From: Gp6-AA40 sp035764385
GTDB taxonomy: Bacteria > Acidobacteriota > Vicinamibacteria > Vicinamibacterales > UBA2999
Assembly (NCBI GenBank): GCA_035764385.1
Contig: DASTZI010000062.1
Span: 1 to 9,662, forward strand
Length of the DNA stretch: 9,662 nucleotides
Direction: 5' to 3'
In this document: in pieces, positions 1 to 5,744 of the stretch
Layout of the letters: the number at the start of each line of letters is the position of its first letter
Numbering within the stretch: position 1 is the first letter of the stretch
Translations under genes and position numbers: made by a program
The notes under the pieces: model-generated
The model's database searches: none
What the model was told of the DNA's origin: nothing
What the model saw: only the letters and a program-made list of their open reading frames with translations

Positions 1-125
1 GTCTCGTTCCTGGTTCCCGAGGGCGCTCACAAATTCTGATCGCTGCGACGACGTGGATCGTGTCCCGTGTTGCGAATGCCGGGATCGTCAACAGGTTCAC
101 GTCCACGATCGTAGCGTCGACATGC
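1..125. other. Left flank, no supported gene
   Basis: I see no gene that can be defended here. On the plus strand, frame 1 is open from the edge and reads VSFLVPEGAHKF before a TGA at 37-39. This could be the last 12 codons of a gene entering from the left, which would be convergent with the DGPF gene, but it is too short to identify. On the minus strand one frame stays open to the left edge, but it has no Shine-Dalgarno sequence and no recognisable protein. There is no clear intrinsic terminator. Confidence 0.3.
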
Positions 126-524
126 CTAACGGCCGGTAAACTGCTCGGCCAGTTGAGTGTGAACGTCGGAACAATCGGCTGTTCCGTCCGAGGCCGTAAA
201 GATCTGCCGCAGCTCACACTCGCCATCACCCGCGACCTTCAGGAATTCCTTCGCCAGCCGGATGGCTTCGTCCTTCGAACTGGCTTCGAGGATGGCGAAG
301 CCGCCGATGACTTCTTTTGATTCGACGAACGGTCCATCGGTGACGCTCAGCTTGCCGCCGGACGAGCGAACCCGCGCGCCGAGCGCGCTCGGCAAGCACC
401 CCTCCGTTGCGACCAGCCACCCGGCCTTCATGCCTTCTTCGACAAGCCTCGTCATGGTCGCGATGTACTCGGCGGTGGGCGGAACGCCGGTTTCAGCACT
501 CTTGTAGATCGACAGGAATCTCAT
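126..524 (-). CDS. YCII-related / DGPF-domain protein
   Basis: The product is 132 residues, a usual length for the DGPF (YCII-related) family of small dimeric alpha/beta proteins of ferredoxin-like fold. The start ATG at 522-524 is fixed by an excellent AGGAGG Shine-Dalgarno at 531-536 with 6 nt spacing. A longer in-frame extension to 1034 is rejected because it runs antisense-like through the upstream gene. The N-terminus MRFLSIYKSAE is typical of the family. The signature motif DGPF lies at residues 63-66, followed by ESKEVIGGFAILEASSKDEA, the characteristic second half. No signal peptide or membrane segment is seen, so it should be cytoplasmic. In many bacteria DGPF genes sit beside an ECF42 sigma-factor gene. 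None is visible here: the upstream neighbour is a monooxygenase 92 bp away, and only 125 bp remain downstream. Biochemical function is unknown for the family. The family call is firm and the role is open. Confidence 0.92.
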   Translation of the reverse strand: MRFLSIYKSAETGVPPTAEYIATMTRLVEEGMKAGWLVATEGCLPSALGARVRSSGGKLSVTDGPFVESKEVIGGFAILEASSKDEAIRLAKEFLKVAGDGECELRQIFTASDGTADCSDVHTQLAEQFTGR

Positions 525-616
525 CGTTTGCCTCCTCAGGTCTGGGCCTTTTCCCATCCCTTCATGGATATGTCGAACGAGCCCCGCGGAAATCGACAAC
601 TGGAAGAAAGGCCGTT

Positions 617-1804
617 TTACTCGCTCCTCACGGGGAGGGAATAGCCGTACAGAAAGTCGAAATAGTCGAAATCGTCCGGTGAGCGCTTCTGAAGGAGCGC
701 ATTGCGCACCGCCCGTCCGACGCCGCCGAGGTGCTTCAGTTCGCCGAAGAAGCGGGCGGTCTGCTGAACCCGTGCCGTCCGGGGGACACGCTCGGCTTCG
801 TAGGCGAGGAATGCGGCGCGCCAGTCGCAGTGCCGGGCCAGCGCATCGCCGAGGCAGACAGCGTCTTCGAGGGCCTGACAGGCCCCCTGCGCGATGTACT
901 GCAGCATCGGGTGGGCCGCGTCGCCAAGCAACGTGATGCGTCCGCTGGTCCATGACGAAATGGGCAGGCGATCGAACATCGGCCAGCGACGATCGCGGCG
1001 GACGAAGCGGACCGCATGACGGACGGCCGGACACAGGGGCGCGAAGGCAGCGTCCAGTTCGTCAGGTGTGCCCCAGTCGTCGCGATCGTCGCAGCCTGGT
1101 CGATAGCGATGACTACGGAACACCGCGACTTGATTCAACAGCGTGCCGCCGTGGATCACGTACTGGACGAAATGCATTTCGGGCCCGACCCAAATCGTCA
1201 TGTTCTCGAGATTCGTCTCGGGCGGCGCATCGCGCAAGGGAAGCGTGCCGCGGTAGGCGACGTATTGCGCGCAGATCGGATCGCCGTCATCGTGCACGGT
1301 CTTGCGGACGCGCGACCACAGGCCGTCGGCACCGACAACGGCTTGGCAATCGAACGACGTGCCGTCGTGACACGTGACATGAACGGTATCGGCGTCCTGT
1401 TCGATTGACATCGCTTCGCGATCGCTGTGGAGCGTAATCAACGGCTCGCACCGGCACGCCTTGAGCTCCGTGGCCAGCAGATCGCCTCGATGCATGACGA
1501 TGTACGGGAAGCCGTAGTGGGCGGTAAATGCATCGCCGAGATCGAGGCGGGTAAGCGGCAGACCGGTGACGGCGTCCATCATCACGAGGCTCTTGGGAAA
1601 TGTCGCGAGCTCGAGAACGTCGTCGAGCAGACCGAGACGATCGAGCATGCGGGTCGCGTTTGGCGCCAGTTGAAGGCCGGCGCCGATCTCGGTGAACTCA
1701 CGCGATTTCTCGACGACATGCACGCGGCGTCCGCCGCGTGCGGCGGCGAGCGCCGTCGCCAATCCGCCAATCCCGCCGCCGATGACGAGGAGCGAGGCGT
1801 CCAT
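617..1804 (-). CDS. FAD-dependent aromatic monooxygenase (3-hydroxybenzoate 6-hydroxylase-like)
   Basis: The product is 395 residues, a full-length class A (group A) flavoprotein hydroxylase. Such enzymes use NAD(P)H and O2 to hydroxylate a phenolic ring. Visible motifs in order are: the FAD-binding Rossmann fingerprint GGGIGG at residues 9-14, closed by acidic E32; R106 in MHRGDL; the DG motif VVGADGLWSR at 156-165; YVAYRGTLP at 181-189; and the second FAD motif GDAAHPMLQY at 294-303. From memory of the family, the closest match in style is 3-hydroxybenzoate 6-hydroxylase, which forms gentisate. The stretch HFVQY at 211-215, the later LNQVAVF, Q302, and the C-terminal DYFDFLYGYS all echo that enzyme, including its described active-site His, Tyr and Gln positions. 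Salicylate hydroxylase or another aromatic substrate remains possible. No signal peptide is present, so it is cytoplasmic. The start ATG at 1802-1804 has no Shine-Dalgarno and lies 8 nt from a -10-like hexamer, which suggests a leaderless mRNA. It is divergent from the MaoC-like gene. No gentisate dioxygenase is in view. Confidence 0.88.
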   Translation of the reverse strand: MDASLLVIGGGIGGLATALAAARGGRRVHVVEKSREFTEIGAGLQLAPNATRMLDRLGLLDDVLELATFPKSLVMMDAVTGLPLTRLDLGDAFTAHYGFPYIVMHRGDLLATELKACRCEPLITLHSDREAMSIEQDADTVHVTCHDGTSFDCQAVVGADGLWSRVRKTVHDDGDPICAQYVAYRGTLPLRDAPPETNLENMTIWVGPEMHFVQYVIHGGTLLNQVAVFRSHRYRPGCDDRDDWGTPDELDAAFAPLCPAVRHAVRFVRRDRRWPMFDRLPISSWTSGRITLLGDAAHPMLQYIAQGACQALEDAVCLGDALARHCDWRAAFLAYEAERVPRTARVQQTARFFGELKHLGGVGRAVRNALLQKRSPDDFDYFDFLYGYSLPVRSE

Positions 1805-1812
1805 CCGCGAAG

Positions 1813-1822
1813 ATCATATGAT
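1813..1822. promoter_or_regulatory. Symmetric divergent promoter / operator palindrome
   Basis: The perfect 10-bp palindrome ATCATATGAT sits at the exact centre of the 26-bp gap between the monooxygenase start (1804, minus) and the MaoC-like start (1831, plus). It presents TATGAT, a 5/6 match to the -10 consensus, on both strands: plus at 1817-1822 and minus at 1818-1813. Each hexamer ends exactly 8 nt before the start codon it faces. Transcription starting about 7 nt downstream would begin at or within a few bases of each start codon, and neither gene has a Shine-Dalgarno, so both mRNAs would be leaderless. No good -35 is seen on either side. The palindrome could also be a small regulator's operator. 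The sequence facts are direct and the promoter function is inferred. Confidence 0.5.
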
Positions 1823-1830
1823 TCGGCACC

Positions 1831-2271
1831 GTGTTTTACGACGATATCGAATTAGGGACGACCGTTCGCGTCGGCAGCTACCGGGTCGATGCTGACGACA
1901 TCGTGAGCTACGCGCGGCGCTGGGATCCTCTCCCGGTTCACATCGACGAAGCGGCCGCAAAGCAGACCATGTTCGGGGGATTGACGGCGTCGGGATCGCA
2001 CACGCTGGCGATTCGGACCCTGTTGCTGCATCGCGTGCCGATTCAGGACGGAGTGATTGCCGCGGGCGGCTGGGACGAAGTGCGCTTTCACAAGCCCGTA
2101 CGGCCGGGCGACGAACTGTCGCTCGAGGTCACCTGGCTCGAGAAGCGGCCCTCCGCATCGAAGCCCGATCGCGGCGTCGTCACCGCATTGATGAAGCTGC
2201 TCAATCAGAACGGCGACGTCGTCCTGAGCCACCGCGACGTGATCATCATGCGGCTCAGAACACGACAGTGA
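1831..2271 (+). CDS. MaoC-like hotdog-fold dehydratase
   Basis: The product is 146 residues, the length of a single-hotdog MaoC/R-hydratase-type protein. Such proteins hydrate enoyl-CoA or enoyl-ACP, or dehydrate the 3-hydroxyacyl form, and usually act as dimers. The N-terminus MFYDDIELGTTVRVG is typical. The catalytic Asp/His pair is plausible at D32 and H37 in WDPLPVH, matching the hydratase pattern D-x(4)-H, followed by FGGLTASGSHTLA at 48-60, a conserved segment after the active site. The later segment VRFHKPVRPGDELSLEV (84-100) is another family hallmark. The start is GTG at 1831. No earlier in-frame start and no Shine-Dalgarno exist, and a -10-like TATGAT ends 8 nt upstream, so the mRNA may be leaderless. 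The gene is convergent with the small membrane-protein gene, with a 15-bp gap and no evident terminator. Its substrate is unknown. A link to aromatic or acyl-CoA catabolism through the divergent monooxygenase is only contextual. Confidence 0.9.
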   Translation: MFYDDIELGTTVRVGSYRVDADDIVSYARRWDPLPVHIDEAAAKQTMFGGLTASGSHTLAIRTLLLHRVPIQDGVIAAGGWDEVRFHKPVRPGDELSLEVTWLEKRPSASKPDRGVVTALMKLLNQNGDVVLSHRDVIIMRLRTRQ

Positions 2272-2286
2272 GGGCGCGTACGGTCG

Positions 2287-2514
2287 TCAGTCGCCCGGCG
2301 GCGACCATCCAAACATCGGTAACACGAGAAACCGGACGATCGCGGTGAGGAACGCGAGCGCCACGGCGACGCGGGCACCGAACATCGCCTGATAGCGGAC
2401 ACGCGCCCACCACGCCGCCACGCTCGTATCCCGCTTCGACGGTAAGACCAGCGCGATGAGCAGGAGACCGATGACGATCAGGGTCGGAACGACGAGGACG
2501 GCACCGAATCTCAT
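2287..2514 (-). CDS. Small two-helix membrane protein
   Basis: This is a 75-residue protein of unknown function. Two hydrophobic segments are clear. The first is at about residues 4-24 (start MRFGAVLVVPTLIVIG), and the second is at about 46-67, ending in LVLPMF. They are joined by a polar, basic loop with SKRDT, WWARVR and YQAMFGAR, so the likely topology is a helical hairpin in the inner membrane. The start ATG (2512-2514) overlaps the TGA stop of the class II aldolase gene (2511-2513) as ATGA, the classic arrangement for translational coupling. I prefer this start to an in-frame ATG at 2554-2556, which would overlap the aldolase gene by 46 nt and add a hydrophilic tail before the first helix. 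No known family is recognised. The tight coupling suggests that the two products are made in step and may act together, possibly at the membrane. Confidence 0.72.
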   Translation of the reverse strand: MRFGAVLVVPTLIVIGLLLIALVLPSKRDTSVAAWWARVRYQAMFGARVAVALAFLTAIVRFLVLPMFGWSPPGD

Positions 2515-3311
2515 CGTGCCCCGGCAGACATGCGCGCCGGCAGGGCCGCCTTCCACGCGTCCCAGGAGCGCTCGTAGTTCTGCTCCGCTTTGCGCGCTTC
2601 CTCAGGATCGAGATACGTCACCTTGCCGCCTCCGAGCTGGATCGCCTGATACTGCAGACGGGCGTTGAGATTCAGGTAGTACGCCTTGCCGACGACAAGG
2701 TGGAGCGAGTTGGCGGTCACAACCGCGCCGTGGCCGCGAAGCAGCGCCGCCGAGCTCTTCCCGAGCGCGGTCGCGAGCGCTTTGCCGAGCGCCGGTGTGC
2801 CGATCAGCATGTCCGTCATTCCAAACCCGGTGCGATTGTCGAACAGCGGCACACCCTCGCCGATGAAATAGCCCATGTGATGCATCGGCCGCAGCGGGAC
2901 GCCGGTGTCGGCAAACGGAATCACTTCGGAACAGTGGCAGTGCACGACTGCCATGACATCCGGCCGCGCCCGGTAAATCTCGCCATGAATGAAGCGCTCC
3001 ATGTAACCGGCGGCCGTCGACCCGCCGATCACGTTGCTATCGAAGTCGTATTCGACGATGTCGGCGGAGGTGACGAGTGCCGGCGCACCGGCGCGCGCAA
3101 GAAAATAGTGGTCGCGATTCTGTGGGCTGCGAATGCTCACGTGTCCGTATCCGTCGAGAACGTTTTCGTTCGCCAGGATATGGTTCGCGATAACCAGCTC
3201 GTCGATGACGGCTTGACGGTTCGGTGCGTTCGGTGCCTGCGATTGAACGGTTGCGGCGGCGATACCGATCAATAGGACGACCGTCAGGCATTTCAAGACT
3301 CGTGGCGCCAT
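2511..3311 (-). CDS. Exported class II aldolase/adducin-family protein
   Basis: The product is 266 residues. Class II aldolases such as fuculose-1-phosphate aldolase and ribulose-5-phosphate 4-epimerase cleave or epimerise sugar phosphates with a divalent metal held by three His. Seen here are GHVSIR at 56-61 (equivalent to the family's GN.S.R loop), the catalytic-type acidic residue E111 in HGEIYRARPDV, the metal-site pair H124 and H126 in VVHCHCSEV, and H194 in LLRGHGAVV. The start ATG at 3309-3311 is fixed by GGAGG at 3317-3321 with 5 nt spacing. A 36-codon upstream extension is rejected because it is encoded by the repeat block. The unusual feature is the N-terminus: MAPRVLK, then about 14 hydrophobic residues, then TVQSQAPNAPN, a convincing Sec signal peptide. 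The enzyme should therefore be periplasmic or surface-exposed, whereas most relatives are cytosolic. Sugar phosphates are scarce there, so the substrate may differ. It overlaps the downstream membrane-protein gene by 4 bp. Confidence 0.88.
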   Translation of the reverse strand: MAPRVLKCLTVVLLIGIAAATVQSQAPNAPNRQAVIDELVIANHILANENVLDGYGHVSIRSPQNRDHYFLARAGAPALVTSADIVEYDFDSNVIGGSTAAGYMERFIHGEIYRARPDVMAVVHCHCSEVIPFADTGVPLRPMHHMGYFIGEGVPLFDNRTGFGMTDMLIGTPALGKALATALGKSSAALLRGHGAVVTANSLHLVVGKAYYLNLNARLQYQAIQLGGGKVTYLDPEEARKAEQNYERSWDAWKAALPARMSAGAR

Positions 3312-3334
3312 TTCTGCCTCCGACTTGAGTACGT

Positions 3335-3410
3335 CGAGCATCATCGGTGGGGTCCGCTTCCGGCCGAATCCGGCGAGCATCATCGGTGGGGGTCCGCCTT
3401 CAGGCGGACC
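3335..3410. repeat. REP-like repeat block (two tandem units)
   Basis: Two near-identical direct repeats, CGAGCATCATCGGTGG followed by GGTCCGC, lie at 3335-3357 and 3374-3397. The second copy carries one extra G. Each copy runs into a GC-rich tail. In the first copy the tail is TTCCGGCCGAATCCGG (3358-3373), a degenerate hairpin. In the second it completes a perfect inverted repeat (3391-3410). The block fills most of the 104-bp gap between the aldolase and FG-GAP genes and has low-complexity translations in several frames. This looks like a dispersed intergenic REP-type element. I recall similar strings in acidobacterial assemblies but cannot verify it here, and no further copies occur in this window. 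Confidence 0.6.
3391..3410 (-). terminator. Perfect 8-bp hairpin after FG-GAP stop
   Basis: GGTCCGCC and GGCGGACC form a perfect 8-bp stem around a TTCA loop (TGAA on the minus strand). It begins 5 bp past the TGA stop of the FG-GAP gene (3416-3418), the right place for transcript termination or 3'-end protection. No T-run follows on the minus strand, so it is not a textbook Rho-independent terminator, and it may simply be the palindromic core of the REP-like element. Confidence 0.4.
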
Positions 3411-3415
3411 TCCTA

Positions 3416-5011
3416 TCAATAGACATACACCGCGCCGGATGCACGGATCGAATTGTCATTGATGTTGCCGCCGATTCCGGCCGATCCGCCGTCCTCGCCC
3501 CACGCCGCAACCGCCAGCGTGTTGCCGTCGCCGCTCAATGCGACTCCTGATCCGAATTCATCGTACGCGTCGGAATTCGGAGCCTTCAGATAGGCTCGCT
3601 GCGTCCACGTCATGCCCGTTCGTGTGAACACATACGCCGCCCCGGATTCGTCGGCCGAGAAGTCCTGCTGGTTCGCATTCAGCCCTCTGCCGCCGCCGCC
3701 CTGAAGCATGGACGTTGCCGCGAGCACGTTGCCGTTGGTGCTGATGGTGAGGCGAATGCCGAACAGATCGTTCGGGTGCGGATTCGATGACTTGATGTAC
3801 GCCTGCTGCGACCATGTACCGTTCGTGTTGACGAACACGTAAATTGCGCCGTTCGACGTGTCCTGATTCTCTTTCCCCGAATACTGCTGGCCATTGATGC
3901 CGCCAACCAGTCCGTCCTCGTCCGGCGCGTCGATCGCGAGTGTCCGTCCGTCGCCGCTCAGCGCGAGCGCTGAGCCGAACGCATCCTGGGGATGATCGAG
4001 ATTTGATTCCTTCAGGTACGTCGTCTGCTTCCACGTCGAACCATCGCGAACGAAAATGTACGCGCAGCCCGAGCCACCCTTCGAGTTGTCGGCCTCGTTG
4101 CCGTTGACGCCTGGCACGCCTCCGTCTTCGTCGTAACCGCTGATGGCGAGCATGGCGCCATCACTCGACAGGCTCACGGCGAAGCCAAACAGATCGCCCG
4201 GGTCCGTTTGCGCGCCCTTCAAGTATGCCTGCTGAGACCAGGTCGAGCCCGACCGCGTGAACACGTAACCGGCACCGGCATTGGCGGAGGAGTTGTCAGC
4301 CTGGTTACCGTTAACACCGCGGGCGTTGCTCTGTTCCGTCGGCGCCCCCACTACCATGACATTGCCATCGTCGCTGAGCGTCACCGACCACCCGAACTGG
4401 TCGCCCGCATCGGCATTCGACGATTTCACGTACGCCTGCTGCGACCATCGTCCGCCCGTGCGCGTAAAGACGTACACGGCGCCAGAATCCTCGGCGCTGT
4501 TGTCGTCCTGGTTGCCGTTGATGCCGCGGGCGTTGCTGTCTTCGCGCGTGGCCGTCACCGCTAGCGTGTTGCCGTTTGCGTTCAGCGCGAGCGAAAAGCC
4601 GAAACTGTCATAGGGATCAGTGTTCGACGCTTTCAGGTACGCCTGCTGCGTCCACGGTTTCCCGGCGTCACCGCGCGTGAAGATGTAGACCGCGCCCGCG
4701 CCGCCGGCACTCTCGTCCTTCTGGTTGCCGTTGACCCCTTTGGCGCCGCTGTTCTCATCGGGCGCTGAAACGGCCATGGTGTTGCCGTCACGGCTCATCA
4801 CCAGCGTCTGTCCGGTCAGCGCGCTGCCGAATCCGAGCTTGGCATCAGCCTTCGGGTTGGACGCCTTCACATACGCGATGGGGGAGAAATTTCTCCTCAG
4901 AAACGTCGGGTCGTTTGCGCCAGTGCCCTGGCCCAGCACGTTCGCGCCTTGCACGAACGCGATTAGCCCCAGGACAACGCCGCTCAGGATCGTGTTGATG
5001 TCAGGTCTCAT
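3416..5011 (-). CDS. Secreted seven-bladed FG-GAP beta-propeller protein
   Basis: The product is 531 residues. The N-terminus MRPDINTILSGVVLGLIAFV with a following GANVLGQG looks like a Sec signal peptide, so the protein is exported. The rest is seven repeats beginning at about residues 46, 124, 193, 262, 331, 404 and 473. The middle five are 69-73 residues long. The consensus is A-Y-x-K-x-S-N, then D-x-FG-x-x-x-x-L-S-x-DGN-x-L-A-V, an acidic/Gly-Asn loop GxNGNQxDNS, GAVYVFTR and W-S-Q-Q. This is the FG-GAP/integrin-alpha-type propeller motif, and seven units would close one ring. The last unit stops at GAVYVY, lacking the final strand, as expected if the first repeat's N-terminal strand completes it. 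The Asp/Asn-rich loops could bind Ca2+ but the exact EF-like pattern is not clear. The start ATG at 5009-5011 has AGGCGG at 5016-5021. An upstream extension to 5320 is antisense to DUF1080 and is rejected. No catalytic or anchoring domain is attached; the role is probably binding or surface structure. Confidence 0.88.
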   Translation of the reverse strand: MRPDINTILSGVVLGLIAFVQGANVLGQGTGANDPTFLRRNFSPIAYVKASNPKADAKLGFGSALTGQTLVMSRDGNTMAVSAPDENSGAKGVNGNQKDESAGGAGAVYIFTRGDAGKPWTQQAYLKASNTDPYDSFGFSLALNANGNTLAVTATREDSNARGINGNQDDNSAEDSGAVYVFTRTGGRWSQQAYVKSSNADAGDQFGWSVTLSDDGNVMVVGAPTEQSNARGVNGNQADNSSANAGAGYVFTRSGSTWSQQAYLKGAQTDPGDLFGFAVSLSSDGAMLAISGYDEDGGVPGVNGNEADNSKGGSGCAYIFVRDGSTWKQTTYLKESNLDHPQDAFGSALALSGDGRTLAIDAPDEDGLVGGINGQQYSGKENQDTSNGAIYVFVNTNGTWSQQAYIKSSNPHPNDLFGIRLTISTNGNVLAATSMLQGGGGRGLNANQQDFSADESGAAYVFTRTGMTWTQRAYLKAPNSDAYDEFGSGVALSGDGNTLAVAAWGEDGGSAGIGGNINDNSIRASGAVYVY

Positions 5012-5024
5012 ATGGCCGCCTGTG

Positions 5025-5052
5025 ATTATTAAACAAACCTCGATAGCGGCAA
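5025..5052 (-). promoter_or_regulatory. Possible promoter for FG-GAP gene
   Basis: The divergent gap 5012-5111 contains the only clearly AT-rich patch in the area. Reading the minus strand, TTGCCG (5052-5047) is followed after 16 nt by AATAAT (5030-5025). The overlapping TTTAAT (5033-5028) is an alternative -10. The start would fall roughly at 5018-5021, giving a very short leader that would barely include the AGGCGG. This is a weak sequence match only. Confidence 0.25.
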
Positions 5053-5069
5053 CCTCCGAGACGTAGAAT
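5040..5069 (+). promoter_or_regulatory. Possible promoter for DUF1080 gene
   Basis: TAGAAT at 5064-5069 is a 5/6 match to the -10 consensus. TCGATA at 5040-5045 is a 4/6 match to -35 with an 18-nt spacer. The predicted start near 5076 gives a leader of about 36 nt containing the GGGAGG ribosome site at 5102-5107. The position is plausible for the DUF1080-MFS-receptor run, but evidence is only the motif match. Confidence 0.28.
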
Positions 5070-5111
5070 TCCCCTTCGTCAACGCGGGACATGAGAAGGA
5101 TGGGAGGCCGT

Positions 5112-5699
5112 ATGAAGCGAGTTGTCGTGGTCGTCGCCGGGCTCATCGGATTCGCCGCCGCGTCGTCGCTCACGCTGGGCGCGCAGGCACAGCGCGGTTG
5201 GACGACGTTGTTCGACGGGAAGAACATCGACGCATTCAATAAGGTTGGCGACGCGAACTGGACGATCGCTGACGGCGTGCTCCAGGCCGACAAAGGCATG
5301 GGCGGGTATCTGGTGACCAAGCAGCCCTACACGGATTTCGAGATCAGGGCGGAATTCTGGGTCGATACCCCCGCCAACAGCGGCATCTTCATCCGCTGCG
5401 AGAACCCGCAAATGCCAGGCGCGGAGGCCTGCTACGAAGTGAACATCTTCGACACGCGTCCGGATCCGGCCTACGCCACGGGTGCCATCGTCAACGTTGC
5501 GAAGGTCGCGTCGCCCATCAAGGCCGGGGGCAAATGGAACACGTACGAGATTCGCGCGCAGGGGGGACACCTGACCGTGACGCTCAACGGTATGAAAACC
5601 GCCGATGCCAACGACGCCAAACACGCACGCGGCCCGTTTGCGCTGCAGTATGGTGCCGGTGTGGTCAAGTTCCGAAAGGTGGAGGTTCGGCCGCTCTGA
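5112..5699 (+). CDS. Secreted DUF1080 / 3-keto-disaccharide hydrolase-fold protein
   Basis: The product is 195 residues, close to the size of a single DUF1080 (PF06439-type) domain with a concanavalin-like jelly-roll fold. Family members hydrolyse or eliminate 3-keto-glycosides, but most are uncharacterised. The start ATG at 5112 is chosen over ATG 5091 because GGGAGG (5102-5107) lies 4 nt before it and the signal peptide then begins MKRVVVVVAG. A hydrophobic core follows to about residue 20, and cleavage is likely near LGAQA/Q at 25-26. Family signatures are GWTTLFDGKNID (29-40), NWTIADGVLQA (49-59), GGYLVTKQPYTDFEIRAEF (64-82), NSGIFIRC (89-96) and the terminal FRKVEVRPL (187-195). It should act in the periplasm or outside the cell. 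It heads a co-directional run with an MFS gene 45 bp downstream and a TonB-dependent receptor after that, consistent with substrate processing during uptake. The fold call is strong and the exact reaction is unproven. Confidence 0.9.
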   Translation: MKRVVVVVAGLIGFAAASSLTLGAQAQRGWTTLFDGKNIDAFNKVGDANWTIADGVLQADKGMGGYLVTKQPYTDFEIRAEFWVDTPANSGIFIRCENPQMPGAEACYEVNIFDTRPDPAYATGAIVNVAKVASPIKAGGKWNTYEIRAQGGHLTVTLNGMKTADANDAKHARGPFALQYGAGVVKFRKVEVRPL

Positions 5700-5717
5700 T
5701 ACCCGATACCTGATACC
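5697..5717 (+). repeat. Three tandem heptamers (TGATACC-like)
   Basis: TGATACC, CGATACC and TGATACC are head-to-tail at 5697-5717, starting at the TGA stop of the DUF1080 gene and running into the 45-bp gap before the MFS gene. There is no dyad symmetry strong enough for a terminator. It may be slippage-derived sequence or a small intergenic repeat. Confidence 0.45.
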
Positions 5718-5744
5718 TGCTGTCATTGAATCAGGCGAAGCCGT

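Noticed and set aside
545..613. Inverted repeat GGCCTTT (545-551) / AAAGGCC (607-613) in the monooxygenase-DGPF gap
   Set aside because: Only a 7-bp stem with a 55-nt loop. It is too weak and too open for a terminator or riboswitch, though it falls in an intergenic region.
525..1034. Long N-terminal extension of the DGPF gene up to 1034 on the minus strand
   Set aside because: The extra residues are Arg/Pro-rich and lie out of frame inside the monooxygenase gene. The internal ATG at 524 has an ideal Shine-Dalgarno and gives the normal family length.
2700..3275. 191-codon open frame on the plus strand
   Set aside because: It is an antisense shadow of the class II aldolase gene, with no family resemblance.
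3416..4876. Regular ~207-bp periodicity that could suggest a DNA tandem repeat or satellite
   Set aside because: The periodicity follows the protein blades and the copies are diverged at the DNA level, so the repeat is explained by the propeller coding sequence.
5012..5320. N-terminal extension of the FG-GAP frame to 5320
   Set aside because: It runs antisense across the start of the DUF1080 gene and lacks a signal peptide or ribosome site. ATG 5011 gives a proper signal peptide.
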